DNA of 64,000 nucleotides, taken from positions 1-64,000 of the forward strand of contig DATAWQ010000057.1 of the NCBI GenBank assembly GCA_036267135.1. Direction: 5' to 3'. A program made the position numbers and the translations under genes. This document shows, piece after piece, positions 15,564 through 24,098 of the stretch. The first letter of the stretch is position 1, and each line of letters opens with the position of its first letter. Origin of the DNA: PALSA-505 sp036267135. Its GTDB lineage: Bacteria > Actinomycetota > Actinomycetes > Streptosporangiales > Streptosporangiaceae. The notes below the pieces were generated by a model that saw only the letters and a list, made by a program, of their open reading frames with translations, was not told the origin of the DNA and did no database searches.

Positions 15564-16702
15564 TGGCCGGGATCGGCAGGGCGCCAGCGGACCTGGCGCC
15601 CGTATCCAGGCTGCACGAGATGCAGTCGTTTGACGTCGCGGATTTCCCCGTGCCCACCGGGCGCGAGGAGGAGTGGCGGTTCACCCCGCTGCGCCGGCTG
15701 CGCGACCTGCAGGGCGATTCACCGCTCCCGCCGGCGAAGGTGTCGGTGGAGACCGACCCGGCCCCGGGCGTGCTGGTGGAGTCGGGCGGACGATCGGAGG
15801 CCAGGATAGGCCGCTCGTTCGTGCCCGCCGACCGGGTCAGCGCCCGTGCGTTCGCCTCGTTCGGCGAGGCCACCGTGATCACGGTGCCGGCCGAACACGT
15901 GGCCAGCAGGCCCACGGTGGTCACGGTCCGCGGCCAGGACACCGAGGGCGCGGCGTTCGGCCACACCCTGGTGGACGTGCAGCCGCTGGCGCAAGCCGTG
16001 GTGGTACTGGACCATGCGGGCAGCGCGACCTACGCCGACAACGTGGAACTCGTGGTCGGCGACGGCGCGTCGCTCACGGTGGTGAGCCTGCAGGACTGGG
16101 CCGACGACGCGGTGCACGCCTCACACCATCACGCCCGGCTCGGGCGGGACGCCTCGATCAGGCACATCGCGGTCACGCTCGGCGGCGGCCTGGTGCGGCT
16201 GGCTCCGTCGGTCAGGTACGACGGGCCCGGCGGGGACGCTGAACTGCTCGGCATGTACTACGCCGACGCCGGCCAGCACCTCGAGCACCGGCTGTTCGTG
16301 GACCACTCCGCGCCCAACTGCCGCAGCCGCGTCGACTACAAGGGCGCCCTGCAGGGCGACGAGGCGCACACGGTGTGGATCGGTGACGTGGTCATCCGGC
16401 CGGAGGCGACAGGTACCGACAGCTACGAGCGCAACAGGAACCTGGTGCTGACCGACGGGACCAGGGTCGATTCGGTGCCCAACCTGGAGATCCTGACCGG
16501 CGAGGTGGTCGGGGCCGGGCACGCCAGCACCAGCGGGCGGCTCGAGGACCAGCACCTGTTCTACCTGATGGCCAGGGGCATCCCCGAGTCGGTGGCGCGG
16601 CGGCTGGTGATCCGCGGGTTCTTCGGCACGCTGATCGACCGGATCGGGATACCGCAGGTGGAGGCGCGCATCTCGGCGGGGATCGAACTGGAGCTGGCAT
16701 GA
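15563..16702 (+). CDS. sufD: Fe-S cluster assembly protein SufD
   Basis: 379 residues with the SufBD fold: an N-terminal PTGREEEWRFTPLRRL segment, then the beta-helix and the C-terminal ...VGAGHASTSGRLEDQHLFYLMARGIPESVARRLVIRGFF motif. SufD is the paralogous partner of SufB in the SufBCD complex, needed for iron delivery. The ATG overlaps the sufB stop by one base and the gene overlaps the Rieske gene by four (ATGA), so translation is coupled. Confidence 0.96.
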   Translation: MAGIGRAPADLAPVSRLHEMQSFDVADFPVPTGREEEWRFTPLRRLRDLQGDSPLPPAKVSVETDPAPGVLVESGGRSEARIGRSFVPADRVSARAFASFGEATVITVPAEHVASRPTVVTVRGQDTEGAAFGHTLVDVQPLAQAVVVLDHAGSATYADNVELVVGDGASLTVVSLQDWADDAVHASHHHARLGRDASIRHIAVTLGGGLVRLAPSVRYDGPGGDAELLGMYYADAGQHLEHRLFVDHSAPNCRSRVDYKGALQGDEAHTVWIGDVVIRPEATGTDSYERNRNLVLTDGTRVDSVPNLEILTGEVVGAGHASTSGRLEDQHLFYLMARGIPESVARRLVIRGFFGTLIDRIGIPQVEARISAGIELELA

Positions 16703-17037
16703 CCGACACTCAGGCCAGGCCAGAGCGCCAGGGCTACACCCGCGCCTGCGCGCTGGCCGACCTGCCCGACGAGGGCGCGATCGCGGTCGAGGTGGATGGC
16801 CAGCCGGTGGCCGTCTTCCGGATCGGCGGCGAGGTGTTCGCGCTGCGCGACGTTTGCTCGCACGCCGAAGTGGCGCTGTCCGAGGGCGAGATCTACGACC
16901 ACACGGTCGAGTGCTGGCTGCACGGCTCCTGCTTCGACCTGCGCACCGGCAACCCCACCGGGCCGCCGGCCACCGAGCCGGTGGCGGCCTACCACGTGAA
17001 AATCCAGGGCGACGACATCTACGTCGCGCTCGGCTGA
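16699..17037 (+). CDS. Rieske-type [2Fe-2S] ferredoxin of the suf operon
   Basis: 112 residues, the size of non-heme oxygenase-type Rieske ferredoxins. The cluster ligands are visible as C-S-H (DVCSHAE) and C-x-x-H (CWLHGSCFD). The ATG overlaps the sufD stop by four bases. A Rieske protein at this position is typical of actinobacterial suf operons; it may donate electrons during cluster assembly, though its role is not established. Confidence 0.93.
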   Translation: MTDTQARPERQGYTRACALADLPDEGAIAVEVDGQPVAVFRIGGEVFALRDVCSHAEVALSEGEIYDHTVECWLHGSCFDLRTGNPTGPPATEPVAAYHVKIQGDDIYVALG

Positions 17038-17082
17038 AAACATCTTTGCTAAGCGAGACTTCAAGCAACGGGAGAACAAGTA

Positions 17083-17850
17083 ATGGCCACCCTTGAGATC
17101 CGTGACCTGCACGTGAGCGTGGAGGAGGCGGCCGGCACCAACCGGGAGATCCTGCGCGGCGTGGATCTCACCGTGTCCGCCGGGCAGACCCACGCCATCA
17201 TGGGGCCGAACGGCTCCGGCAAGTCCACTCTCGCCTATGCGATCGCCGGTCACCCGAAATACACGGTGACCAGCGGTTCGGTCACCCTGGACGGCGAAGA
17301 CGTGGTGGCCATGAGCGTGGACGCGCGGGCCAGGGCCGGGCTGTTCCTGGCCATGCAGTACCCGGTCGAGGTGCCCGGCGTGTCGGTGTCGAACTTCCTG
17401 CGCACCGCGATGACCGCGGTCCGCGGCGAGGCGCCGAAGCTGCGCGACTTCACCAAGCAGTTGCGCGGGTCCATGGCCGAGCTGGCCATCGACCCTGAGT
17501 TCGCCCAGCGCAACCTCAACGAGGGATTCTCCGGCGGCGAGAAGAAGCGGCACGAGATCCTGCAGCTCGAGCTGCTCAACCCGAAGGTCGCGGTGCTCGA
17601 CGAGACCGACTCAGGGCTGGACATCGACGCGCTGAAGGTGGTGTCCGAGGGCATCAACAGGTACCGCGAAGGCGAGGGGCACGGGGTGCTGCTGATCACC
17701 CACTACACCCGGATCCTGCGGTACGTGCAGCCCGACTTCGTGCACGTGTTCGTCGGTGGCCGGATCGTGGCCGAGGGCGGCCCGGAACTGGCCGATGAGC
17801 TGGAGAGCGAAGGCTACGAGAAATACGTGCAGGCAGGAGCGCCCGCATGA
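17083..17850 (+). CDS. sufC: Fe-S cluster assembly ATPase SufC
   Basis: 255 residues, an ABC ATPase: Walker A GPNGSGKST (near residue 45), signature FSGGEKKR, Walker B VAVLDETDSGLDIDAL and the switch His in LITHYTRIL. The GEKKR-E variant is specific to SufC. It powers the conformational change of SufBCD in the cytoplasm. It begins 45 bp after the Rieske gene with GGGAG upstream and overlaps the sufS start by four bases. Confidence 0.97.
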   Translation: MATLEIRDLHVSVEEAAGTNREILRGVDLTVSAGQTHAIMGPNGSGKSTLAYAIAGHPKYTVTSGSVTLDGEDVVAMSVDARARAGLFLAMQYPVEVPGVSVSNFLRTAMTAVRGEAPKLRDFTKQLRGSMAELAIDPEFAQRNLNEGFSGGEKKRHEILQLELLNPKVAVLDETDSGLDIDALKVVSEGINRYREGEGHGVLLITHYTRILRYVQPDFVHVFVGGRIVAEGGPELADELESEGYEKYVQAGAPA

Positions 17851-19160
17851 GCCTGGACGTCGCGAGGATCCGCAAGGACTTCCCGATCCTGGAGCGCAGC
17901 GTCCGGGGCGGGCAGCCGCTGGTCTACCTGGACAGCGCGAACACCTCGCAGAAGCCTCGCCAGGTCATCGACGCGATGAGCACCTTCTACGAGAAGCACA
18001 ACGCGAACATCCACCGGGCCAGCCACCAGCTCGGCGAGGAGGCCACCGAGGCCTACGAGGGCGCCCGCATCAAGGTCGGCCAGTTCATCGGTGCACGGGA
18101 CGAGACCGAGATCGTGTTCACCAAGAACATCTCGGAGGCCATCAACCTGGTCGCGTACTCGATGAGCAATGCCTCTGCCGTAGGGCGTGGGTCCGGCACA
18201 GGAAGCAGAGCCGCTGGACCTGGCCGGTTCTCGCTCGGCCCCGGCGACGAGATCGTTATCACCGAGATGGAGCACCACTCCAATATCGTCCCATGGCAGT
18301 TGCTCTGCCAGCGCACCGGCGCCACGCTGCGCTGGTTCGGTGTGACCCCGGACGGCCGGCTGGACATCTCCCGCCTGGGCGAGCTGATCAACCCGCGCAC
18401 CAAGCTGGTCGCCCTGGCCCACCAGTCCAACGTGCTGGGCTGTGTCAACCCGGTCCGGATCATCGCCGACGCGGCGCACGCGGCCGGCGCGCTGGTGCTG
18501 GTGGACGCCGCTCAGTCGGTGCCGCACATGCCGGTGGACGTGGCCGCGCTGGGCGCCGACTTCCTCGGCTTCACCGCCCACAAGATGTGCGGCCCCACCG
18601 GCATCGGGGTGCTGTGGGCCCGCGCCGAACTGCTGGACGAGATGCCGCCGTTCCTCGGCGGTGGAGAGATGATCGAGTCCGTCTGGATGGACCGGACCAC
18701 GTTCGCCGCACCGCCGCACAAGTTCGAGGCCGGCACGATGCCGATCGCCGAGGCGGTCGGCCTGGGCGCGGCCATCGACTACCTGTCCGAGATCGGCCTG
18801 GACGCGATCAGGGAGCACGAGGTGCCGCTGATCGCGCACGCGCTGGACGTGCTGAACCAGGTCGAGGGCCTGCGCATACTCGGGCCCACCGATCCGGCCG
18901 AGGCGGCGGGCCGGGGGAGTGCGATCTCGTTCGAAGTCGAAGGTGTGCACCCGCACGACGTCAGCCAGGTCCTCGACGACCTGGGTATCGCGGTACGGGC
19001 CGGGCACCACTGCGCCTGGCCGCTGCACCGGGCGTTCGACGTGCGGGCCAGCACCCGCGCCTCGTTCTACCTGTACAACACCCAGGAGGAGGCGGACGCG
19101 CTGGCGGATGGGATCCGGCAGGCCCAGCGGTTCTTCGCACTGGCCCGACCTGCTAGCTAA
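17847..19160 (+). CDS. sufS: Cysteine desulfurase SufS
   Basis: 437 residues, a type II PLP-dependent desulfurase. The PLP lysine is in FTAHKMCGPTGIGVLW and the persulfide cysteine in RAGHHCAWPLHR. The N-terminus (RKDFPILERSVRGGQPLVYLDSANTSQKP) is typical. A Gly/Ser/Arg-rich insertion (ASAVGRGSGTGSRAAGPGR, about residues 110-128) precedes LGPGDEIVITEMEHHSN; it is longer than I expect for the family and looks like a flexible loop. The enzyme takes sulfur from cysteine and hands it to SufU encoded next. Confidence 0.96.
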   Translation: MSLDVARIRKDFPILERSVRGGQPLVYLDSANTSQKPRQVIDAMSTFYEKHNANIHRASHQLGEEATEAYEGARIKVGQFIGARDETEIVFTKNISEAINLVAYSMSNASAVGRGSGTGSRAAGPGRFSLGPGDEIVITEMEHHSNIVPWQLLCQRTGATLRWFGVTPDGRLDISRLGELINPRTKLVALAHQSNVLGCVNPVRIIADAAHAAGALVLVDAAQSVPHMPVDVAALGADFLGFTAHKMCGPTGIGVLWARAELLDEMPPFLGGGEMIESVWMDRTTFAAPPHKFEAGTMPIAEAVGLGAAIDYLSEIGLDAIREHEVPLIAHALDVLNQVEGLRILGPTDPAEAAGRGSAISFEVEGVHPHDVSQVLDDLGIAVRAGHHCAWPLHRAFDVRASTRASFYLYNTQEEADALADGIRQAQRFFALARPAS

Positions 19161-19208
19161 CCGGGCCGGGAAGATGCTAGGGCCGCTAGCGCGTTGCAAG
19201 GGGATGTT

Positions 19209-19670
19209 ATGCAACTCGAGTCGATGTACCAGGAGATCATCCTGGATCACTACCGCCACCCCCACCACCGGGGTCTGCGGGAGCCTTACGACGCCGAGGT
19301 CCATCACGTCAACCCGCTGTGCGGCGACGAGCTCACCGTGCGGGTCAGCCTGAAGGAGACCGGCGGGGCCCCGGCCGTGGCCGACGTGTCCTACGACGCG
19401 CTCGGCTGCTCGATCAGCCAGGCCAGCGCGTCGGTCATGTCCGACCTGGTTATCGGCAAGAGCGTCGATGACGCGATGGCCATCTTCGAGGAGTTTCTGG
19501 CGCTCATGCGGTCCAGGGGCGAAGGGGAACCCGACGAGGATCTACTGGAGGACGCGGTCGCCTTCAGCGGCGTGTCCAAGTACCCGGCCAGAATCAAGTG
19601 CGCCCTGCTCGGCTGGATGGCCTGGAAGGACGCCACTGCCCGGGCCGTTGAGGAGGCAGCAACACCATGA
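19209..19670 (+). CDS. sufU: SufU-type sulfur transfer protein
   Basis: The ATG at 19209 with AAGGGG 5 bp upstream gives 153 residues; a TTG 15 bp earlier is less likely. The sequence starts LESMYQEIILDHYRHPHHRG, and three zinc-site cysteines lie in NPLCGDEL, LGCSISQAS and RIKCALLGW. In this family the zinc site accepts persulfide sulfur from SufS. It lies 48 bp after sufS and overlaps sufT by four bases. Confidence 0.94.
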   Translation: MQLESMYQEIILDHYRHPHHRGLREPYDAEVHHVNPLCGDELTVRVSLKETGGAPAVADVSYDALGCSISQASASVMSDLVIGKSVDDAMAIFEEFLALMRSRGEGEPDEDLLEDAVAFSGVSKYPARIKCALLGWMAWKDATARAVEEAATP

Positions 19671-20110
19671 CCGAACAGACAGTCCAGTCGCAGGACGGCA
19701 CCCAGCCAGACGACCCAACCGCCGCCGGGCCCGCGCGGGCAGGGGCGTCCCAGACCCCGGTGCCCGAATCCGTGGCGGCTGATTCCCCCACGGCTGGGTC
19801 CGGGCTCCAAGACGACGACCTTCTCGAGGCGCTGCGCGACGTGGTGGACCCCGAGCTGGGCATCAACGTCGTCGACCTCGGCCTGGTGTACGGGGTGAGC
19901 ATGGACGCCGACCGGGTCGCCACGATCGACATGACGCTTACCAGTGCCGCCTGCCCGCTCACCGACGTGATCGAGGATCAGACGCGGGACGCGCTCGAGG
20001 GTCTGGTGGCGGACTTCCGCATCAACTGGGTGTGGTTGCCGCCGTGGGGCCCCGACAAGATCACCGAGGACGGCCGCGAGCAGCTCCGCGCCCTCGGCTT
20101 CAACGTCTGA
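19667..20110 (+). CDS. sufT: SufT/MIP18-family metal-sulfur cluster assembly factor (DUF59)
   Basis: 147 residues: a Pro/Ala-rich N-terminal tail of about 40 residues, then a DUF59 domain (LLEALRDVVDPELGINVVDLGLVYGV ... IDMTLTSAACPLTDVIEDQ) with the conserved cysteine in TSAACPL. It is the last gene of the suf operon. These proteins help deliver clusters to targets. It is convergent with a lipoprotein gene, with only 8 bp between the stops. Confidence 0.93.
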   Translation: MTEQTVQSQDGTQPDDPTAAGPARAGASQTPVPESVAADSPTAGSGLQDDDLLEALRDVVDPELGINVVDLGLVYGVSMDADRVATIDMTLTSAACPLTDVIEDQTRDALEGLVADFRINWVWLPPWGPDKITEDGREQLRALGFNV

Positions 20111-20118
20111 CCGGTTCG

Positions 20119-20874
20119 TCAGCTGAGGTACTTGGATTTCTGCAGCAACTGCCACAGCCAGCCGCCGAACCCCTGCACGGTGGCTGGCCGCAGGCCGTTG
20201 ACGCCGTTGCTCACGGCGAGGATGTAGTTTCCGGCCCGGATCAGGAGCAACTGACCGATGAGGGTTCCGGCGTTGCTGGTGTGCTCTTTGGAGGTCAGGA
20301 AGAGGTTCTGGTCGCCCAGGTGCGGGATGGTTGTCACGCTGGTCGTGTCGCGGTCGTTGTCTAGGCCGGGGTCGCGGAACGACCGGCAGTGTGCCATCAG
20401 CGCCGCCGCCTTGGCCATGTTCTTCGCGGCGGCGCCGGGGGCATAGGCGGCGACGGTGAGGTTTACGGTCGGGGTGCCCGCTCCGCTGGGGTAGGTCAGG
20501 ATCATGGTGGCGTTCGATGAGGACCACCAGTTGAGGATGTACCCGGCCTGGACGCTGCCGTCTACGTATTTGCAGCCGTACTGGCCTGGTAGTGGCCCGT
20601 TTTTGGTCGTGTTCATCGAACCCGAGCTCTGCATGCCGTTACCCTCGCCTTGGGCATGGGTCCAGCCAGCCGGCAGATGAGCTGCGTCCAGCACCTTGCC
20701 GAGCTGGACGCCGGTCGGGATCGCGGCGGTTGAGGAACTCGGGTGTGGTGTGGCCGAGGTGGAGGCTTGACTGGATGGCTGTGCCGCCGGGCCACCACCG
20801 CTGCCGCAGCCGGCCGCGGTCACGATGCCGACGGCCATGGCGATCACCGGCGCGGTCAAGCGGGAACGGCGCAC
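20119..20874 (-). CDS. Secreted lipoprotein, possibly PknH-sensor-like, linked to the type VII locus
   Basis: 251 residues. A type II signal peptide (MRRSRLTAPVIAMAVGIVTAAGC) gives a lipid anchor on Cys23, followed by a Ser/Thr/Pro linker and a globular domain. Two cysteines (QYGCKYVDG and MAHCRSF) could pair, reminiscent of PknH-type extracellular sensor domains, but I am not sure of the family. It lies 31 bp after the PPE-like gene on the same strand and may be co-transcribed with the secretion substrates. Confidence 0.75.
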   Translation of the reverse strand: MRRSRLTAPVIAMAVGIVTAAGCGSGGGPAAQPSSQASTSATPHPSSSTAAIPTGVQLGKVLDAAHLPAGWTHAQGEGNGMQSSGSMNTTKNGPLPGQYGCKYVDGSVQAGYILNWWSSSNATMILTYPSGAGTPTVNLTVAAYAPGAAAKNMAKAAALMAHCRSFRDPGLDNDRDTTSVTTIPHLGDQNLFLTSKEHTSNAGTLIGQLLLIRAGNYILAVSNGVNGLRPATVQGFGGWLWQLLQKSKYLS

Positions 20875-20905
20875 TTCTAACTCCCGGCTCCCTACCGCGG
20901 TTCGG

Positions 20906-22972
20906 TTAGTTCAGGCTGATCACCGGGGGGACGGCGGGCTGACCTGCACCCCACACATCCTCGTCCTCGGCCATCCAGGCCTGCCGGAACCGGTCTTTGT
21001 CCTGGCCCTGGCCGCCGCCGGTACCGCCTAGCGGCATCATACCCGGGAACATACCGTCCGCAGTCGCGTCGGCACCGTCCGCAGCGCCGCCGGCGGCCGC
21101 GTCCGGGCCCCAGGTGCCCTCGTCCTCGCTGGTCCAGGAATCCCTGGCCCGGCCGAGACCACCCTGGCCTGACGCGCCACCGGGCATGCCCATCATCGGC
21201 ATCATCCCCTGGCCGCCGGCCTCGCCGCCCAGGGCGCCGCCGGACGCGGCCAGTTCGTCACCCGAGGCGCCCAGCGCGCCACCCGGACCGGTGATAACGC
21301 CGTCGGGGCCAATTCCGGGGGTGCCGAGACCGACCAGATCGGGATCGGGGTCGCCCACGGTGCCAACCCCGCCCAGGCCACCGGGGCCTGGCTCTCCGGC
21401 AAGCCCGCCACCCGGGCCGCCTGGCATCACGCCGCCGGGGAGTCCCGGCATGGTCTCCCCGGCGCCGGGAACGGGATCTCCGCTGCCGCCGGGTGTGGTC
21501 TCTCCGCCGCCAGGAACCGGCTCACCGCCGGAGCCAGTGCTGCCTGGTCCTGTGCCGCCGGGGCCAGGCGGTGGCGGCATGCCGATGGGTCCGGGGCCCG
21601 TGCCGCTGCCGGGCGGCGGCATAGTGCTCACGGGGCCAGGGCCCGACGAACCGACCGGGAGGGGACCGGTCGTGGTGACGGGACTGGTGCCACCGGACAG
21701 ATGGTCACCCGGGGGAGTGCTGCCAGGAGGCATGGACCCGACCGAGGTGCCGCCCGGAGGAGTGGTGCCACCAGGAAGCTGGCCAACGTGCGGGCTGGCG
21801 ACACCGGGAACACCCGAGCCGCCGCCTGTCCCACTAGGCATCCCGCCGCCGGTCAGTCCGCCGCCGCCACCGCCGGTGGTGGCCGGGGCCGGGTTGCTGC
21901 CGCCGTTGCTGGTCAGCCCCGGTGGGAGGTTCTTGTTCACCACAGGCGGCATGTTGTAGAAGGCCGTCTGCATGTGCCCGTTCAGTGCGGCCAGATGCTG
22001 CTGCGCGGCCTGGTCGGCGGCGTTGCTGGCGGCGGTAACGGCGGACTGCGCGGGGGGCTTGCCGTTCTTTCCCTGCGCCGGTGTCATCGTCGGCGGATTG
22101 TCCTTGAAGGACTGGAGGACCGGGCCGTACCACGACAGCGTCGCCGCCGCCGAGAAGGTGTTGGCCTGCAAGTCCGAGGCGGTCTGCCAAAGCTGCTGCA
22201 TCTGGCTGACCGCCGTCACCGCGGTCGACCCACCCCAGTCGCCCGAGAGCTGCCCGCCTTGTCCGGCCAGCTGGCCGGACACGTCGGTGAGCGCGCCGGA
22301 CAGCGTCTGGTATGCCGCTCCGGCGCTAGTGATCGCTGCCGGGTCGGTGGCCTCGAGCAGGCTCTTCACTTGCTGCCACGAGTAACCAGCCGTGCTGCCC
22401 TGGACGAAGGCTGCGTTCTCCGTGATCGGGAACGTGGCCTGCCAGTTCTCGTTGTCGCCAGGCCCTTCGGTGTGGTGCTCGAGGTCCAGCACCCGAGCCT
22501 GGGCCGGGGTGGGAACCACCGGTGTGTTGTTGCCGCCGGCGCCGACGATCATAGAACCCGCGGCGGTCGAGCGGTTCGCCAGCAGCGTGAGATCCTGCTC
22601 GTTGCTGTCGTAGCGGTCCGCGGACATGCCCAGCCGCTTCGCCATGTCGGAGTGCGCTTGCTGCAGCTGGCTGGTGAACTGCTGTACGCCGGTGTACGCG
22701 TTGCCCATCACATGGGCGAGCGCCTGTGCCGTCGGCCAGCTTCCGGCCCCCGCGGAGGCCGCCTGCGCCGCCGACTGCCACCCGCTCAGCGCGCTCTGCA
22801 GTTTGTCGGCCATCTGGCCCAACTGGCTCGCCACGCTGCGCAGCGTGCCGGTATGCACCATCAGGTTTTGACCAGACACGGCCGGGCTGCTCCAGTTGGC
22901 CGGCTGCGTGTATCCCGTATAGCTCGGCTCGCTGCTTACACTCGGGACCGACGTTCCCGAATTGCCGCTCAT
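20906..22972 (-). CDS. PPE/WXG100-like type VII secretion effector with Pro/Gly-rich tail
   Basis: 688 residues. The first third is helical, with a WXG100/PPE-like segment (about 40-130, containing GSWPTAQALAHVMGNAY) and a second helical unit around 200-300 with a W-x-G turn (SGDWGGSTAV). About 340-600 is a Pro/Gly/Thr linker made of irregular repeats. The last ~70 residues hold two copies of a motif, DSWTSEDEGTWG and QAWMAEDEDVWG. There is no Sec signal. The gene lies 168 bp after the WXG100 pair inside the ESX locus, so it is probably exported by it. Its role outside the cell is unknown. Confidence 0.8.
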   Translation of the reverse strand: MSGNSGTSVPSVSSEPSYTGYTQPANWSSPAVSGQNLMVHTGTLRSVASQLGQMADKLQSALSGWQSAAQAASAGAGSWPTAQALAHVMGNAYTGVQQFTSQLQQAHSDMAKRLGMSADRYDSNEQDLTLLANRSTAAGSMIVGAGGNNTPVVPTPAQARVLDLEHHTEGPGDNENWQATFPITENAAFVQGSTAGYSWQQVKSLLEATDPAAITSAGAAYQTLSGALTDVSGQLAGQGGQLSGDWGGSTAVTAVSQMQQLWQTASDLQANTFSAAATLSWYGPVLQSFKDNPPTMTPAQGKNGKPPAQSAVTAASNAADQAAQQHLAALNGHMQTAFYNMPPVVNKNLPPGLTSNGGSNPAPATTGGGGGGLTGGGMPSGTGGGSGVPGVASPHVGQLPGGTTPPGGTSVGSMPPGSTPPGDHLSGGTSPVTTTGPLPVGSSGPGPVSTMPPPGSGTGPGPIGMPPPPGPGGTGPGSTGSGGEPVPGGGETTPGGSGDPVPGAGETMPGLPGGVMPGGPGGGLAGEPGPGGLGGVGTVGDPDPDLVGLGTPGIGPDGVITGPGGALGASGDELAASGGALGGEAGGQGMMPMMGMPGGASGQGGLGRARDSWTSEDEGTWGPDAAAGGAADGADATADGMFPGMMPLGGTGGGQGQDKDRFRQAWMAEDEDVWGAGQPAVPPVISLN

Positions 22973-23140
22973 TTACCAGCCTCCAGAACTCCAGGCGCGC
23001 GTCTCACGCCGTCACCCGCTGAACGGCGTCACGTCCAAGTTATGACGCCGCCGACCCTTCCAGATTTCGCTGTCCTCGCCGGGAGGCCCCAGCACCCGGC
23101 CCCCAGGGCATCTCCGCCCGGGGACCGGATGCCATCATGC

Positions 23141-23437
23141 TCACTGCCACAGAGCGGAGTTCTGTGCCTCCACCATGGGGTAACGCTGGCTTGCCTCGGA
23201 TGCGACGCCCTGCAGGTTCAACAGCACACCCTGCATGTTGGCCATGGCCGCGTCCCACTGGGACTTGGCCGCGTAGTACGCCTGCTGCGCCGAACCGTTC
23301 CACTCGGCCAGCTGGGAGCGAAGCTGGTTGTCCAGCGTCTCTACCGTCTGCAACACCTGGCTGTAGATCGCCTTGAAGTTCTCCTCGCCCGCCTGCAGCG
23401 CGCCGAACTGGGCCATCGTGTAATCGCTGTCGGCCAT
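23141..23437 (-). CDS. WXG100 family type VII secretion substrate (EsxB-like)
   Basis: 98 residues, exactly the WXG100 size, with the W-x-G turn in LAEWNGSAQQAYY between two helices and a possible Y-x-x-x-D/E-like export signal farther on. Small proteins of this type form a dimer with a partner, here probably the product encoded 56 bp upstream. There is no signal peptide. It would leave the cell through EccC. Confidence 0.93.
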   Translation of the reverse strand: MADSDYTMAQFGALQAGEENFKAIYSQVLQTVETLDNQLRSQLAEWNGSAQQAYYAAKSQWDAAMANMQGVLLNLQGVASEASQRYPMVEAQNSALWQ

Positions 23438-23492
23438 CTCTTTCCTCCGTCACTCCAAAATCACGGGCCGACCTGTCAGCCGACCAGACAGG

Positions 23493-23807
23493 TCAGTGGT
23501 TGAGCAGGCCCTGCACCCGGGTTGCCGACGCAGTCTGCTCCGCCTCGTTCACCGCGTAGCGCTTCTCGGTCGCCACCAGCTTCTCCTGCATGGTCTGCAT
23601 GGCCTGGATGACCTTGGTGAAGTCCGCGTTGAAGGCGGTGTACGCGCTGGTGAACGCGCTGGATGCCGATCCGACCCAGCCCGACGAAAGGTCGCTCTGG
23701 TAGCCCGTCAGGCGGCTCTGCTCCGCCTTGACCTCATCCACGGCCGACTGCAACTGGTTGTAGGCCGTGGTCATCGCCGCTCTATTAACAGCGGATTCGC
23801 CTGCCAT
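23493..23807 (-). CDS. WXG100 family type VII secretion substrate (EsxA-like)
   Basis: 104 residues with the W-x-G turn in LSSGWVGSASSAF and long amphipathic helices either side; the C-terminal region reads ATEKRYAVNEAEQ. GGGAGG lies before the ATG. It is the first gene of the substrate group, upstream of the EsxB-like gene, and likely forms a heterodimer with it. Which of the two is the EsxA or EsxB equivalent is not settled by sequence alone. Confidence 0.93.
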   Translation of the reverse strand: MAGESAVNRAAMTTAYNQLQSAVDEVKAEQSRLTGYQSDLSSGWVGSASSAFTSAYTAFNADFTKVIQAMQTMQEKLVATEKRYAVNEAEQTASATRVQGLLNH

Positions 23808-24098
23808 TGCGGCACCTCCCTGTTTCTGGTCCGCTAGTCACTGTGTGTGGCTGTCCGTATAATCCCCGGTCCTGCCACCATGAGTCGTGCCCCCGGGCAG
23901 TCAGAAATCAGCTGGCCGAGTCTCTGGCAGCATTCAGGAATCATCTAAGAGGGACCGGGCACTCGTGTCAACTGAGACACATGATCTCGTAGCGGGTGTA
24001 AACCATCTGACTGCGCCGCGGCTACCCATACGCCACCGACCTGGGGTATTTCCCAGCTTGCGGGGCAGGCCCGGGTGGACTGTTGCCAAAAATTTACA
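23808..24098. other. 291-bp gap between esxA-like and eccB genes with a plus-strand promoter-like sequence
   Basis: No convincing gene. It must hold the promoter of the minus-strand esx genes. On the plus strand TAGTCA (23835-23840), a 17-bp spacer and a perfect TATAAT (23858-23863) point into the gap, towards eccB antisense. Ten bases after the expected start is a 22-codon frame (23880-23948). A 5-bp inverted repeat GTGTC-N6-GACAC is at 23965-23980. Confidence 0.5.
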
